A stretch of DNA of 8,806 bases from Granulicella sp. UBA5172 (GCA_002413385.1 DHWW01000049.1:4758-13563), one strand, 5' to 3'; counted from the first letter of the stretch, positions 1-8,091 are shown. Translations and numbers: made by a program. Notes: generated from the letters alone by a model not told the origin.

Positions 1-49
1 GGGTCAATGTCGCTCAAGTAAACTTCGAGGTGGAGGATCAGACCCCGAT

Positions 50-1693
50 ATGTCCACGCGCACGAAGTTAGTGGAGAGTGGGCTCATCGCCGCTTGTATC
101 GTCGCCACGGTGGGAGGCTCGGCCGCCCACGGCCAATCAAAATGTACCGGCCCGACGACGCTGGAGACCGCTGTTCATGCGCACCCGGGGGCTCCGGCCT
201 ATGTGCAACTTGGCAGATGGTTTGGCCAGCGACATCAGAATGCGTGCGCCGCCGAAGCCTTCCAGGCTGCTATTAAGTTTGAACCTCATTCCGCGGAAAT
301 CTCTTACCTGCTTGGGACAAGTCTCTATTTTTCCGGTCGCCTGCAAGAGGCAATCGATTCGCTCGAGCAATCCGTTCAGATTGAACCCAATGTTCTGGAG
401 CCTCACTTGCTGCTTGCATCAGCTCTCGATAAAGCGGGTCGCGGTGCTGCTGCACAGGTGCAATGGAAGGCCGCGCTGCAGTTGCAACCAGGTTCTGCTG
501 TCGCGCTCGATGGGCTAAGCAAATCGCTGGTAACAGCCCGAGAGTATGACGAGGCGGTTCGACTTTTGCAGCCACAGGTAACCGCTGCTGCCCACACTCG
601 CGATGAGGCCCTGACGATCGACCTCGCGTATGCGTATGAGATGGCTGGGCGAATGGAAGACGCTGACGCGGTTCTGGAGCCGGCTCTTCGCGCTAACCCT
701 TCTTCGCTACCGCTGACCGATGCCTTGGTCACCCTGCGTATTCATGAAGTGCGATTTGACGAAGCGACTACCTTGGGGAAGAAGGCACTTCAATCGCACC
801 CTAAAGATCTGACCGCGCAACGCATCTACCTGAGAGTCCTGATGCTGGAGGGCTATTCCCCTGACGCAAGGAAGCTGGGCCAAACGTTATTGAGCGCGGC
901 CCCTCATGATCCCGAGTTGCTCTATCTGAATGGCGACGGGGAGCGGCGATCCAGAGAGTATGATGCGGCGCGCAAACATCTTCAGGAAGATGTAGCGCTG
1001 GATCCTGAAAACGCCAATGTGCGAGCGTCTCTCGGCATGGTTCTGGCCAGGCTCCAGGACGAGAGCGGCGCCAGATTGCAACTTGAAAAGGCCCTCACTC
1101 TCGGAGCGCAGGATCCACAAGTCCACTACGAGCTTTCGCGAGTGCTGCAAGCTCTCGGACAGACGAGCCAGGCGCAAGAGCAACTTCAGATATTCCAGCG
1201 GCAATTGCAGACCCAGGGACTCGCGACTCGCGCTGCGAGTGCGACGGTTCAGGCGGACCATCAGATGACCCTCGGCGATCCGAAGGCGGCGATCGCCCTC
1301 TACCAGCAAGCGCTGGAGTCAACACCGAAGAACGCTCTACTCGAATACAAACTTGCCATGGCCATGGATAGCGCGAGCGATACGGCGGGGGAAAATACCG
1401 CACTCCAGGGCGCCGTACAGTTAGATCCAACGCTCGCGATTGCTCAGTATCGCCTCGGCTATCTCGCTTCGCAGAATGGAGACACAGCTACTGCCGAAGC
1501 GAAGTTCCAATTAGCCGTCAGCAATGCGCCGGAATTTACACAGGCATGGGTGAGCCTGGCTGCTATGTTGGGCTCGGAGTCGCGCTTTCCAGAGGCGAAG
1601 GACGCCATCGACAAAGCCCTGCAACTGGATCCCCAGAATGCGGATGCCCTGCAGTTGAGTCAGATGATCAAGGCTGCGCAGGCCGGACACTGA
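50..1693 (+). CDS. Secreted tetratricopeptide repeat (TPR) protein
   Basis: A 547-residue protein, probably periplasmic or surface-exposed, acting as a protein-binding scaffold; no catalytic domain is visible. Residues 1-28 form a signal peptide: basic start, hydrophobic stretch 11-23, likely cleavage after A26-H27-G28. The rest is alpha-helical TPR. The loop proline that closes each repeat recurs at 34-residue spacing in three runs (79, 113, 147; 217, 251, 285, 319; 426, 460, 494, 528), with slightly offset repeats between them, giving about 13 repeats. Typical TPR cores are visible, such as EAIDSLEQSVQIEP at 100-113 and EAKDAIDKALQLDP at 515-528. ATG 50 is the only start codon in this frame within the window; a GGTGGAGG stretch (29-36) lies 13 nt upstream, slightly far for a ribosome binding site. 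The gene converges on the minus-strand cluster of CRTAC1 and receptor genes. TPR assignment is firm; partner and role are unknown. Confidence 0.93.
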   Translation: MSTRTKLVESGLIAACIVATVGGSAAHGQSKCTGPTTLETAVHAHPGAPAYVQLGRWFGQRHQNACAAEAFQAAIKFEPHSAEISYLLGTSLYFSGRLQEAIDSLEQSVQIEPNVLEPHLLLASALDKAGRGAAAQVQWKAALQLQPGSAVALDGLSKSLVTAREYDEAVRLLQPQVTAAAHTRDEALTIDLAYAYEMAGRMEDADAVLEPALRANPSSLPLTDALVTLRIHEVRFDEATTLGKKALQSHPKDLTAQRIYLRVLMLEGYSPDARKLGQTLLSAAPHDPELLYLNGDGERRSREYDAARKHLQEDVALDPENANVRASLGMVLARLQDESGARLQLEKALTLGAQDPQVHYELSRVLQALGQTSQAQEQLQIFQRQLQTQGLATRAASATVQADHQMTLGDPKAAIALYQQALESTPKNALLEYKLAMAMDSASDTAGENTALQGAVQLDPTLAIAQYRLGYLASQNGDTATAEAKFQLAVSNAPEFTQAWVSLAAMLGSESRFPEAKDAIDKALQLDPQNADALQLSQMIKAAQAGH

Positions 1694-1891
1694 ACGAATT
1701 GAACCTCGCTCCAGACCGTGCGATCTGAGTCCTAGAGCAATAGCAAAGATGGTGTACGAAGGCACAGAAGGTACTTCTCCACTTTGAGAAGGCGCCGCAT
1801 TTTGTTGTGCAATGAGAAGCGGGCCAGCGCAACCCAGAGCCACCAGGCTGTAAAGAACGCGTAACGGAAAGGTCGCGAAATACTTCTTCAT
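1511..1891 (-). pseudogene. Probable truncated remnant of a secreted protein gene (signal peptide only)
   Basis: Minus-strand frame of 126 codons starting at ATG 1891, 70 nt downstream of the CRTAC1 stop. An AGGAG (1905-1901) lies 9 nt upstream of the start, a better ribosome binding site than that of the CRTAC1 gene. The N-terminus is a convincing signal peptide: MKKY start, hydrophobic LRVLYSLVALGCAGPLLIA, cleavage before QQNAAPSQ. From about residue 45 no domain is recognisable, and from about residue 67 the frame runs antisense through the last 183 bases of the TPR gene, where it looks like a shadow. The simplest reading is the 5' end of a third gene of the minus-strand cluster whose body was lost by deletion or recombination. 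A short functional secreted peptide is the alternative. The low-complexity Gln/Ala/Pro/Ser linker after the signal resembles the start of many acidobacterial exported proteins, but I cannot name a family. Confidence 0.4.
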
Positions 1892-1961
1892 AGGAGGAGA
1901 CTCCTGCAGCTTCGAACAGCTCATAGAAGAAAAACAGCGATAGGTATGTCTCCACTATTTC

Positions 1962-3656
1962 CTAGGTTGAAGGTTCAACGGCCGTGAGAATACGGTCGAC
2001 ATCGACGTTCTTGAACTCCTGCACTCTTCCAGACGGCCACCAGATTTCAACCAGGTCCGCGCGCGAGTCAGCGCCGAGGCCGAAGTGAACAGGCCCATCG
2101 CTCGAAGACGCATAACAGACGCTTGTGGTCATGTGGTTATACTGCGTGCCACTCCTGGATACGACCTTGATTCGCGCACCGATGCCATCACGATTGCTCT
2201 TGGTTCCGCGCAATGCAATATCCAACCAGTGATTTGTATTCTTACTCCGGTTCATCCAGATCTCTGCTCCGGCACTCAGCGCGGTGGCAACTACATCGAC
2301 GCGTCCGTCTCCATCCAGGTCGCCGAACGCACATCCTCGATGGCGCGCACCTGGCGCAGCCGTTAGACCCGCCTCCGCAGTGAGAGCCGCCCATTTGCCG
2401 CTCTTGCCGGAGTTATGGAAGACCGTGTTGTACTCATTGATATCGGCACCGGGCACAGGCATCGACTCAACATGACCACGAGTTACAAAGATGTCTTTCC
2501 ATCCATCGTTATCGAAGTCATCGATGCCTGAACCATAACCCGCCATCGTCATACTGAGAGTTCGCATGCCACTCGATGTAGTTACCTCACGAAAGTCTCC
2601 GTTGCCCGTATTCTCGTACAGAGGAAAGGTTTGATTATTTAATGCAACATAAGAGATGTCGGGATAACCATCATTATTGAAATCGCGAAAGTCGAAACCC
2701 ATTCCAGAGATAAAGTTCCCATCTTCAGGAAGCGCTACTCCCGCGTCAAAGGCAACCTCTTCAAACTTATTCCCGAGGTTATGGAAGAGAAACTCATAAC
2801 CCGCATCATTCGTAACAAAGAGGTCCTGGCGTCCGTCGAGATCATAGTCCGCCATACCAACGCCCATGCCCTTGCCCAAATGATCTCGAATGCCCCACTT
2901 CAACGATTCGTCTGTAAACGTTCCATCGCCATTGTTGATATAGAGTTTGTCGGGAGCAGGCTTGTAGTAGCGGGGATGACAATAGTCCGCAACGCCACGA
3001 TAGGAGCAGAGCGGCTTATCGGAATACTTCCACTGCATATAGTTCACGACAAATAGATCGAGCAACCCATCGTTATTCACATCAACCCAAGCAGCAGCGA
3101 CAGCCCAGAGCGGCCCGTATTGTGGATCAATGGAGTCACCGAGGCCTGCCTTCGCAGTAACATCCGTGAAGGTGCCGTCGCCATGATTGTGGTACAGCGT
3201 GTTCTTATAAATGCCTGCTACAAATAAGTCAGGATGACCATCGTTGTCATAGTCACCTACGGCCGCGCCGATGTCATAGCCTGAACCGGCAAGGCCCGCG
3301 GCGTCTGTTACGTCGGTGTAACTTCCGTGTCCATCATTTCGGAAGAGCCGATTGCGATACTTGGACGAATCCTTTTTGAGCGTCGCAATGTTTGCTCCGT
3401 TCGCGAAGAAAATGTCCGGTCGCCCATCCCCGTTGTAGTCGAAAATAGCGACCCCACCAGCCATCGCCTCGGGAGCATTCTTGGCAGGCGTCTCGTCATT
3501 CTCAAGGCGGAAAGGAATCTTCTGCAGCTCAAAGTGGATCGGCGAGGTCTGCGGCGCAGGAGCGGTTGGGGCTTGACATAGAAGCGGGATGCCACCCGCG
3601 AAAAGCTGCAGGAGGCTTATCCATGCGGTGTACCGGATTCGTCTCATCAAAGGCAT
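1962..3656 (-). CDS. CRTAC1-family FG-GAP/VCBS repeat protein with ASPIC/UnbV domain
   Basis: A 564-residue exported protein expected to fold as an integrin-alpha-like beta-propeller with bound calcium; such proteins are thought to bind ligands or partners outside the cytoplasm. Residues 8-29 form a signal peptide (likely cleavage near C27-Q28-A29; no lipobox). Seven motifs of the form D-x-[DN]-x-D-G-x-x-D begin at residues 73, 135, 192, 270, 325, 380 and 446, for example DYNGDGRPD and DFDNDGWKD. This fits seven blades. Residues 475-562 match the ASPIC/UnbV domain: NRDGIGARIKV (488-498), HFGLG (524-528), WWPSGR (539-544). A C217/C226 pair with YCHP lies between blades 3 and 4 and may form a disulfide. 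The gene follows the receptor gene with 60 nt between them, filled largely by a terminator-like hairpin. Neither ATG 3656 nor the alternative ATG 3647 has a Shine-Dalgarno sequence. Family assignment is firm; ligand unknown. Confidence 0.93.
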   Translation of the reverse strand: MPLMRRIRYTAWISLLQLFAGGIPLLCQAPTAPAPQTSPIHFELQKIPFRLENDETPAKNAPEAMAGGVAIFDYNGDGRPDIFFANGANIATLKKDSSKYRNRLFRNDGHGSYTDVTDAAGLAGSGYDIGAAVGDYDNDGHPDLFVAGIYKNTLYHNHGDGTFTDVTAKAGLGDSIDPQYGPLWAVAAAWVDVNNDGLLDLFVVNYMQWKYSDKPLCSYRGVADYCHPRYYKPAPDKLYINNGDGTFTDESLKWGIRDHLGKGMGVGMADYDLDGRQDLFVTNDAGYEFLFHNLGNKFEEVAFDAGVALPEDGNFISGMGFDFRDFNNDGYPDISYVALNNQTFPLYENTGNGDFREVTTSSGMRTLSMTMAGYGSGIDDFDNDGWKDIFVTRGHVESMPVPGADINEYNTVFHNSGKSGKWAALTAEAGLTAAPGARHRGCAFGDLDGDGRVDVVATALSAGAEIWMNRSKNTNHWLDIALRGTKSNRDGIGARIKVVSRSGTQYNHMTTSVCYASSSDGPVHFGLGADSRADLVEIWWPSGRVQEFKNVDVDRILTAVEPST

Positions 3657-3661
3657 AGGGC

Positions 3662-3690
3662 GAAAAGAAAGGGGCGGCGTGAGCCGCCCC
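3662..3690 (-). terminator. Intrinsic terminator-like hairpin between receptor and CRTAC1 genes
   Basis: On the minus strand GGGGCGGC (3690-3683) and GCCGCCCC (3678-3671) form a perfect 8-bp G/C stem around a TCAC loop, followed directly by the T-rich run TTTCTTTTC (3670-3662). It starts 27 nt after the receptor stop codon, the usual place for a terminator. The T-run ends only 5 nt before the CRTAC1 start at 3656, so it also occupies that gene's leader. It probably terminates or strongly attenuates receptor transcripts. Confidence 0.8.
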
Positions 3691-3716
3691 TCGTATGTTA
3701 GCTGAAACGCTCTGCT

Positions 3717-6700
3717 CTAGAAGTAGAACTTCGCGGCCAGTGTTACAAACCTGGAGCCCGTTTTGAAGGCAGGCTTACCAGTGGTTAGAGTGTTCTGGTT
3801 GGTTGCCGCCTCAGAGACGACCGTCAGTGGATTACCTCTCGAGTCAACGCAACCCGCACATGTAGCAGGTGTGCTCTGTTGGAAGTTGAGCGACTCATCA
3901 CTGTTATTGGCCAGGCCAAACTGCGCGAGTGGATGGTTGAGCCAGTTGGTTGCAGAAGCGCGGAACTCAATGTACCGGCTCGACGTAAAGTGGAAGTCCT
4001 TATAGATACCCAGATCACTATCAACGTAAGCCGGAGTTCTCATGTAAGGCATGATGTTCTGTCCCTGCTGTCCATAGGCAGGAGTTGTAAAGCATTTCGG
4101 GTTGAAGTACTGCCCTTTTGCCAGTCCCTTGCTGGGATCGCAGGTGAGTGCCGGTACAAGGACGTTATACGCATTGCTACCTAACCATGTTGAGGCGTTA
4201 ATACTAGTAGCTACCAGCCCATTCGGTAAGGTAATGCCGTTGTTGGGCAGGTTAGGATGAGCAATCGTGGGAACCGTAAGGCCGCTGGCATAGTTCGCAT
4301 TCATGCCACCTCCCAGGATCGGTTGCAGCGGTGTACCGCTTTGATAAGCGGTATAGCCGGACAACTTCCAGCCGTTTATGGCACCAGCAGCCAGCTTCAT
4401 TCCAAAACTGGAGCCATGGAATGGGCTGGGCATCGACCAGTTGTAGGTCAGGTTCAGGATGTGTGTATGGTCATACGCCAGCGGTCCGTAGTTATTGCGC
4501 AACACGAAGGGATCAACTCCGGTACCGTTTCCTGCGCCGTTGTTAGAACCTCCGTCCCGGATTCCAAGCACCTTCGAGAAGGTGTAGTTGACCAGGAACG
4601 TTACGGGTCCACTCTGCTTGGTAAACGTCAACTGCATTGAGTTGTAGTTTGAGTAAGGAGCGTGGGTCAGCAGAATGACATTCTGATAGTTCTGCAGTGG
4701 CCGGAAATGCTGTGCATTGAAGGTCGCGGTTGTTTGACCCACGCAGGACAGGGGCTGGTTGCCATCTGGCGTACCCGTTTCACACGGAGATGCCGGCGAG
4801 ACAGGTGAACCTGTGATTGGATCTGGCTTGAAATAAGCACCTGGAGCCGCGTTGTTCAGGTTGAACAGGTTGCTGTTCGTCCCGTCCATGTACTCGTCCG
4901 CGCTGTGATTGCCAACGTAGGACGCCTCAAATACGGAACGCCAAGGCAGTGCCTGGGAGATCGTGAAGTTCCAGTCACTGGTATAAGGTGAGCGGTTATC
5001 TCCCTGCTGCATTGCCACGATGGCGGAACCGTTCTGCGCAACACTCGAAGGTGGAACGTAATTTATAACGTTCGCATACCCCTCAAATGGGGTTGGCGTA
5101 GTGTATGTAAACGAGCCTGCAGGTCCGTTTCCGGCATTAGAAGTTTCAGTCGTCGCCTGGTAGCGATAGATCGCAAAGCCTCCACGCAGTACCGTTTTGC
5201 CTGTGCCGAAGATGTCGTACGCAACACCTAAACGCGGTGCATAGTAGAACAAGGGCGACACAAATCCTGACAGAGGAATCTTGAAGTTGATCCCATGCCA
5301 TAGCAGGCCGGTATTGTTAGGAGCATTTGACGTATTCACATAGCTGGCTGGATCCCAAACCTGCATGCCCTGCTTGTATCCGTACCACTGCCCAACGTGA
5401 TCGAACCTCATACCGTAATTCACGGTGAGTTTCTTCATCACTCTCCAGGAATCCTGCCCATAGAGAGACCACTGGTGATACTGCGTATTTGACGGTACAT
5501 CAATGTTCTGCTGCTGGTAGGACGCTACGCGGCCAAGCATGAGATCGGCAACATAGTTGTTGGTGGAGAACTGGTTGCCGCCGAAGTTATAGGTACCGTT
5601 ATCCGGCGCATTGCTGTTTTGGTTGTTGATGCTCACATCCCAATAAGCTCCCACCTTGACCGTGTGATCGCCAAAGACCTTGGTGAAGTTGTCATAGACG
5701 GCAGGTACCTGCTTGCTGGCGCCAAACGAACCGGGAGTGAAGGGGTAGTTGGAAAGATTGGCCAACGAACCGCCCCACGGACCCTCAAAGTTCGGGATCT
5801 GATCGGTGGTATGACCGTAGAGTCCGGGAACATTGAAGCCGTTGGTCTTGCGCGACACGGCGCTTGGATTAGCCAGCGTGTACGGGTTGACGAAGTGGGA
5901 CCATGTAAACACGACCTCATTCGTCGTGGTGGGATTGAAGACGTGCGTCAGGTTGGTCAGGATGACGTAGGTAACCGTCTTCGAGGCCGCCGGCGTGGGA
6001 TAGGGTAACGTCCATGGAGCCGCCCACCAGATGGAGATGGGAGCCAGATCAGCTTCCTTCTGATAGGTGTACGAACCGGTCAGCTTGGTGTTGTCGCTGA
6101 TGGCATAGTCGAGTTTGCCTGTCGCTTCCCAGCGGTTCTGCGGAGACTGGTTCGTATACAGGTAGTTGTTGTAGCCGTTTGCCTTGGACGGTGTCTCGTT
6201 TGTCCCTGGATACAGTTTGAGGATGCCCACAATATTCGGATCAATATCAGCAGTGGGGAGCGACGTGGGTGTAGCTCCAGGAGCCAGGGTGCTCGACTGC
6301 ATCGGGCCGTAGAAGTTCGACCACGTGCTGATCGCACCGGCAGGAACGCCCTGGTTGCTGAAGTCTCCAGAGAGCTGCGCTGCATTGGGGACGTTGAAGT
6401 TCAGCGGCATTGCTGCAGGCTGCTGCTTCATGTATTCATAACCGCCCCAGAAGAACAGCTTGTCCCGCTTCCGGTTGAATTTCACCCAGGGAAGGAGTAC
6501 GGGGCCGCCAACATTGCCGCCCATGTAGTAATAGCTCTGCGCCAGGTTCGTCAGACCCTGACTCTTGGAGTACGCATCGACAGAATTGAGAGCAGCATTG
6601 TGAGTGTAGAGATAAGCCTCACCATGAAACTGCTGTCCGCCGCTCTTGCTGAAGGCCTGGAAGATCGATGGGCCCTTCGCATACTCTGCGCCATAATTCG

Positions 6701-7457
6701 ACATCAACATCTTGACGCTACTAACCATGTCCTGGTTGATATTCGCAATCTGCGTGCCAGAGTTGCCCGGATCGACGAGATTCGCGCCGTCCAGCATGTA
6801 CGCCATCGTGCCGTTTGGCTGGGTGCCGTTGGACGAGTAGGCGCCCACCGGTCCGTTATTGGAACCTGCGACTCTGTCGTTAAAGCTCGAGCCTTGAGAC
6901 CCGCCATTGTTGAGCGCCATACCCGGCATGATCTTCATCAACTCGCCAGCGTCGCGGCCTGCGAGCGGGAAGTCAGTGATCATCTTTTCATTCAGTGACG
7001 TGCTGATTTCGGCGGTATCGGTCGGCACCACTGCAGCGCCGCCGGCAATCACCTCGACCTGGCTTGAAACATTTCCAACCTGAAGCTGGATGTTGGGAAT
7101 GGTGCGAGCATCGCCCTGATTCATCACGATGTCGTTTTCCTGCCAGGTGGTAAACCCAGTGGCGGAAATATTGATGGAGTAGTTGGCAGGCTGGATGGCC
7201 GTGATCACGAAGCGGCCTGAACCGTCAGCCTTCACGGTGCGAACGTCACCGCTGGCCTGGTTTTTCAGCACCACCTCGGCTCCGGAAATAATTGCGCCTG
7301 ACCGGTCATACACGGTACCGCTTAGAGTGCCCGTTAACTGCTGGGCCATCCCCCGTGGAACCATGAACGCCAGAAGCGCGAAAAGCACCACTGGGAAGAT
7401 AAATAAGTTGAACTTGGTCGGCATATTAAATCGTGCCGAATTGCGAGTCTTTTGCAT
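3717..7457 (-). CDS. Oar-like TonB-dependent outer-membrane receptor with carboxypeptidase-regulatory-like domain
   Basis: A very large beta-barrel receptor of 1246 residues in the outer membrane, expected to take up or bind a large ligand with energy from TonB. Start ATG 7457 is chosen because GGAAGGGGG (7474-7466) lies 8 nt upstream. An in-frame ATG at 7511 would add 18 residues but has no ribosome binding site and spoils the signal peptide. Numbered from ATG 7457: signal peptide 1-38 (cleavage after G-M-A, before QQ); CarboxypepD_reg-like beta-sandwich about 42-122 (LSGTVYDRSGAIISGAEVVL, then SGRFVITAIQPANYSI); plug-like region from about 137 (VEVIAGGAAVV, FPLAGRDAGELMKIMPGM, YMLDGANLVDPG); barrel to the C-terminal aromatic residue (AAKFYF). 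Cysteine pairs in presumed loops (such as TCAGC near the end) may form disulfides. I see no clear TonB box. Oar-type acidobacterial receptors of this length are common. Substrate unknown. Confidence 0.93.
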   Translation of the reverse strand: MQKTRNSARFNMPTKFNLFIFPVVLFALLAFMVPRGMAQQLTGTLSGTVYDRSGAIISGAEVVLKNQASGDVRTVKADGSGRFVITAIQPANYSINISATGFTTWQENDIVMNQGDARTIPNIQLQVGNVSSQVEVIAGGAAVVPTDTAEISTSLNEKMITDFPLAGRDAGELMKIMPGMALNNGGSQGSSFNDRVAGSNNGPVGAYSSNGTQPNGTMAYMLDGANLVDPGNSGTQIANINQDMVSSVKMLMSNYGAEYAKGPSIFQAFSKSGGQQFHGEAYLYTHNAALNSVDAYSKSQGLTNLAQSYYYMGGNVGGPVLLPWVKFNRKRDKLFFWGGYEYMKQQPAAMPLNFNVPNAAQLSGDFSNQGVPAGAISTWSNFYGPMQSSTLAPGATPTSLPTADIDPNIVGILKLYPGTNETPSKANGYNNYLYTNQSPQNRWEATGKLDYAISDNTKLTGSYTYQKEADLAPISIWWAAPWTLPYPTPAASKTVTYVILTNLTHVFNPTTTNEVVFTWSHFVNPYTLANPSAVSRKTNGFNVPGLYGHTTDQIPNFEGPWGGSLANLSNYPFTPGSFGASKQVPAVYDNFTKVFGDHTVKVGAYWDVSINNQNSNAPDNGTYNFGGNQFSTNNYVADLMLGRVASYQQQNIDVPSNTQYHQWSLYGQDSWRVMKKLTVNYGMRFDHVGQWYGYKQGMQVWDPASYVNTSNAPNNTGLLWHGINFKIPLSGFVSPLFYYAPRLGVAYDIFGTGKTVLRGGFAIYRYQATTETSNAGNGPAGSFTYTTPTPFEGYANVINYVPPSSVAQNGSAIVAMQQGDNRSPYTSDWNFTISQALPWRSVFEASYVGNHSADEYMDGTNSNLFNLNNAAPGAYFKPDPITGSPVSPASPCETGTPDGNQPLSCVGQTTATFNAQHFRPLQNYQNVILLTHAPYSNYNSMQLTFTKQSGPVTFLVNYTFSKVLGIRDGGSNNGAGNGTGVDPFVLRNNYGPLAYDHTHILNLTYNWSMPSPFHGSSFGMKLAAGAINGWKLSGYTAYQSGTPLQPILGGGMNANYASGLTVPTIAHPNLPNNGITLPNGLVATSINASTWLGSNAYNVLVPALTCDPSKGLAKGQYFNPKCFTTPAYGQQGQNIMPYMRTPAYVDSDLGIYKDFHFTSSRYIEFRASATNWLNHPLAQFGLANNSDESLNFQQSTPATCAGCVDSRGNPLTVVSEAATNQNTLTTGKPAFKTGSRFVTLAAKFYF

Positions 7458-7465
7458 GTGTACTG

Positions 7466-7474
7466 CCCCCTTCC
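7466..7474 (-). promoter_or_regulatory. Ribosome binding site deciding the receptor start
   Basis: GGAAGGGGG on the minus strand, 8 nt before ATG 7457. It contains GGAAGG and AGGGGG, both able to pair with the 16S rRNA tail. The upstream in-frame ATG at 7511 has nothing comparable, so this site supports the shorter protein. Confidence 0.65.
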
Positions 7475-7515
7475 AAAGGTGAAAACAAAAGTTGCGCTTT
7501 ATTGATTTCATAGCG

Positions 7516-7548
7516 CACTGATTCAGTGAATCGATTTAGGTTGCAACC
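7516..7548. promoter_or_regulatory. Cluster of palindromes upstream of the receptor gene (possible operator)
   Basis: Several inverted repeats are packed into 33 bases: CACTG-ATT-CAGTG (7516-7528), GATTCA-G-TGAATC (7520-7532), AATCGATT (7529-7536) and GGTTGCAACC (7539-7548). They lie 59-91 nt upstream of the receptor start codon at 7457. Dyads of this size fit binding sites of dimeric regulators. CAGTGAATCGATTTA (7524-7538) matches CACTGAATCGATATA (8041-8055) upstream of the divergent TPR gene at 13 of 15 positions. No regulator gene is in the window, so the binding protein is unknown. Confidence 0.45.
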
Positions 7549-7940
7549 ACGATCTTCCTGCCATCGTGACTGCATTTAAACCACAACAACCACTACATAA
7601 AAGCGGTCTCAATCAATCTCTGAACCTGATTCTACACGCTCCCGCTCCCTGTTATCGTTACCATCTATGGGAGAGCAGATCGCTGACGGAGAAGATAAAG
7701 AAGATTCCTTAGCTGGCGATAACAAATACTATCGGCCGACTACAGATATCAAGATAAAAGTTCCTCCGTGTACTAAAACGCTTTTTATAAACAAAATTGC
7801 CATATTTTGCCTGACCAGGGCGGTGCTCGATCGGGCTCCCCGGACCCCAGCCCGCACGGCATCCAACCTTGCCAACACCGACCGGGAAGGAAGAGTTCCT
7901 GCGAAATTCTGCAAGGGTTGCTGATATTTCCTCATGGCGA

Positions 7941-8058
7941 CGATATATTCATGTTCTTCATGGTCGCGGAGTTGATTTCACTGTGGACGCGCAACTCGCC
8001 CATACCCGCCCCCTAAGCTATATCCGATTCGATATACTCCCACTGAATCGATATATTC
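7941..8058 (+). promoter_or_regulatory. Three CGATATAYTC repeats upstream of the second TPR gene (possible operator/promoter)
   Basis: CGATATATTC occurs at 7941-7950 and 8049-8058, and CGATATACTC at 8030-8039. The last two are 19 bp apart, close to two helical turns. The middle copy is half of the dyad TATATC-N6-GATATA (8019-8036), and the third lies in GAAT-N6-ATTC (8045-8058). TATACT (8033-8038) resembles a -10 box, with the ATG 53 nt downstream, but no good -35 precedes it. A repressor bound here would cover such a promoter. The regulator is not identifiable from sequence. Confidence 0.4.
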
Positions 8059-8091
8059 GTTTCTGAACAGGCGTTTTCCCTTTTGATATCG

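Larger units (their letters stand above)
7458..8091. other. Divergent intergenic region without a credible gene
   Basis: About 630 bases separate the receptor start from the second TPR gene. Short frames exist (for example 7667-7924 plus and 7729-7935 minus), but they lack ribosome binding sites and recognisable sequence, and they overlap each other antisense. Composition is uneven: roughly 7690-7810 is AT-rich and 7812-7870 is G/C-rich with a small hairpin (CGGGCT 7832-7837 with AGCCCG 7849-7854). The edges hold palindromes and repeats listed separately. I found no convincing sigma-70 promoter for the receptor. The region most likely contains both divergent promoters. Confidence 0.6.

Noticed and set aside
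1774..1791. CTTCTC / GAGAAG hairpin after the first TPR gene, considered as its terminator
   Set aside because: Only a 6-bp, weak stem located 80 bases past the stop, followed by G/C sequence rather than a T-run; not convincing as an intrinsic terminator on either strand.
2284..3056. Plus-strand open frames within the CRTAC1 gene (for example 2781-3056)
   Set aside because: They are antisense to a gene whose seven Asp/Gly calcium motifs and ASPIC/UnbV domain read cleanly on the minus strand; their products show no domain.
7511..7511. Upstream ATG as the receptor start (adds 18 residues)
   Set aside because: No ribosome binding site precedes it, and it would put a long extra segment before an otherwise normal signal peptide, while ATG 7457 has GGAAGGGGG at 8 nt.
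7651..7723. Inverted repeat GTTATCG / CGATAAC
   Set aside because: Only 7-bp arms separated by 59 bases; expected by chance at this scale and no direct duplication or mobile-element gene accompanies it.
7667..7924. 85-codon plus-strand frame in the intergenic region
   Set aside because: No ribosome binding site, a product with no recognisable pattern, and abrupt composition change through the frame. An overlapping antisense frame (7729-7935) is equally long and equally unconvincing.
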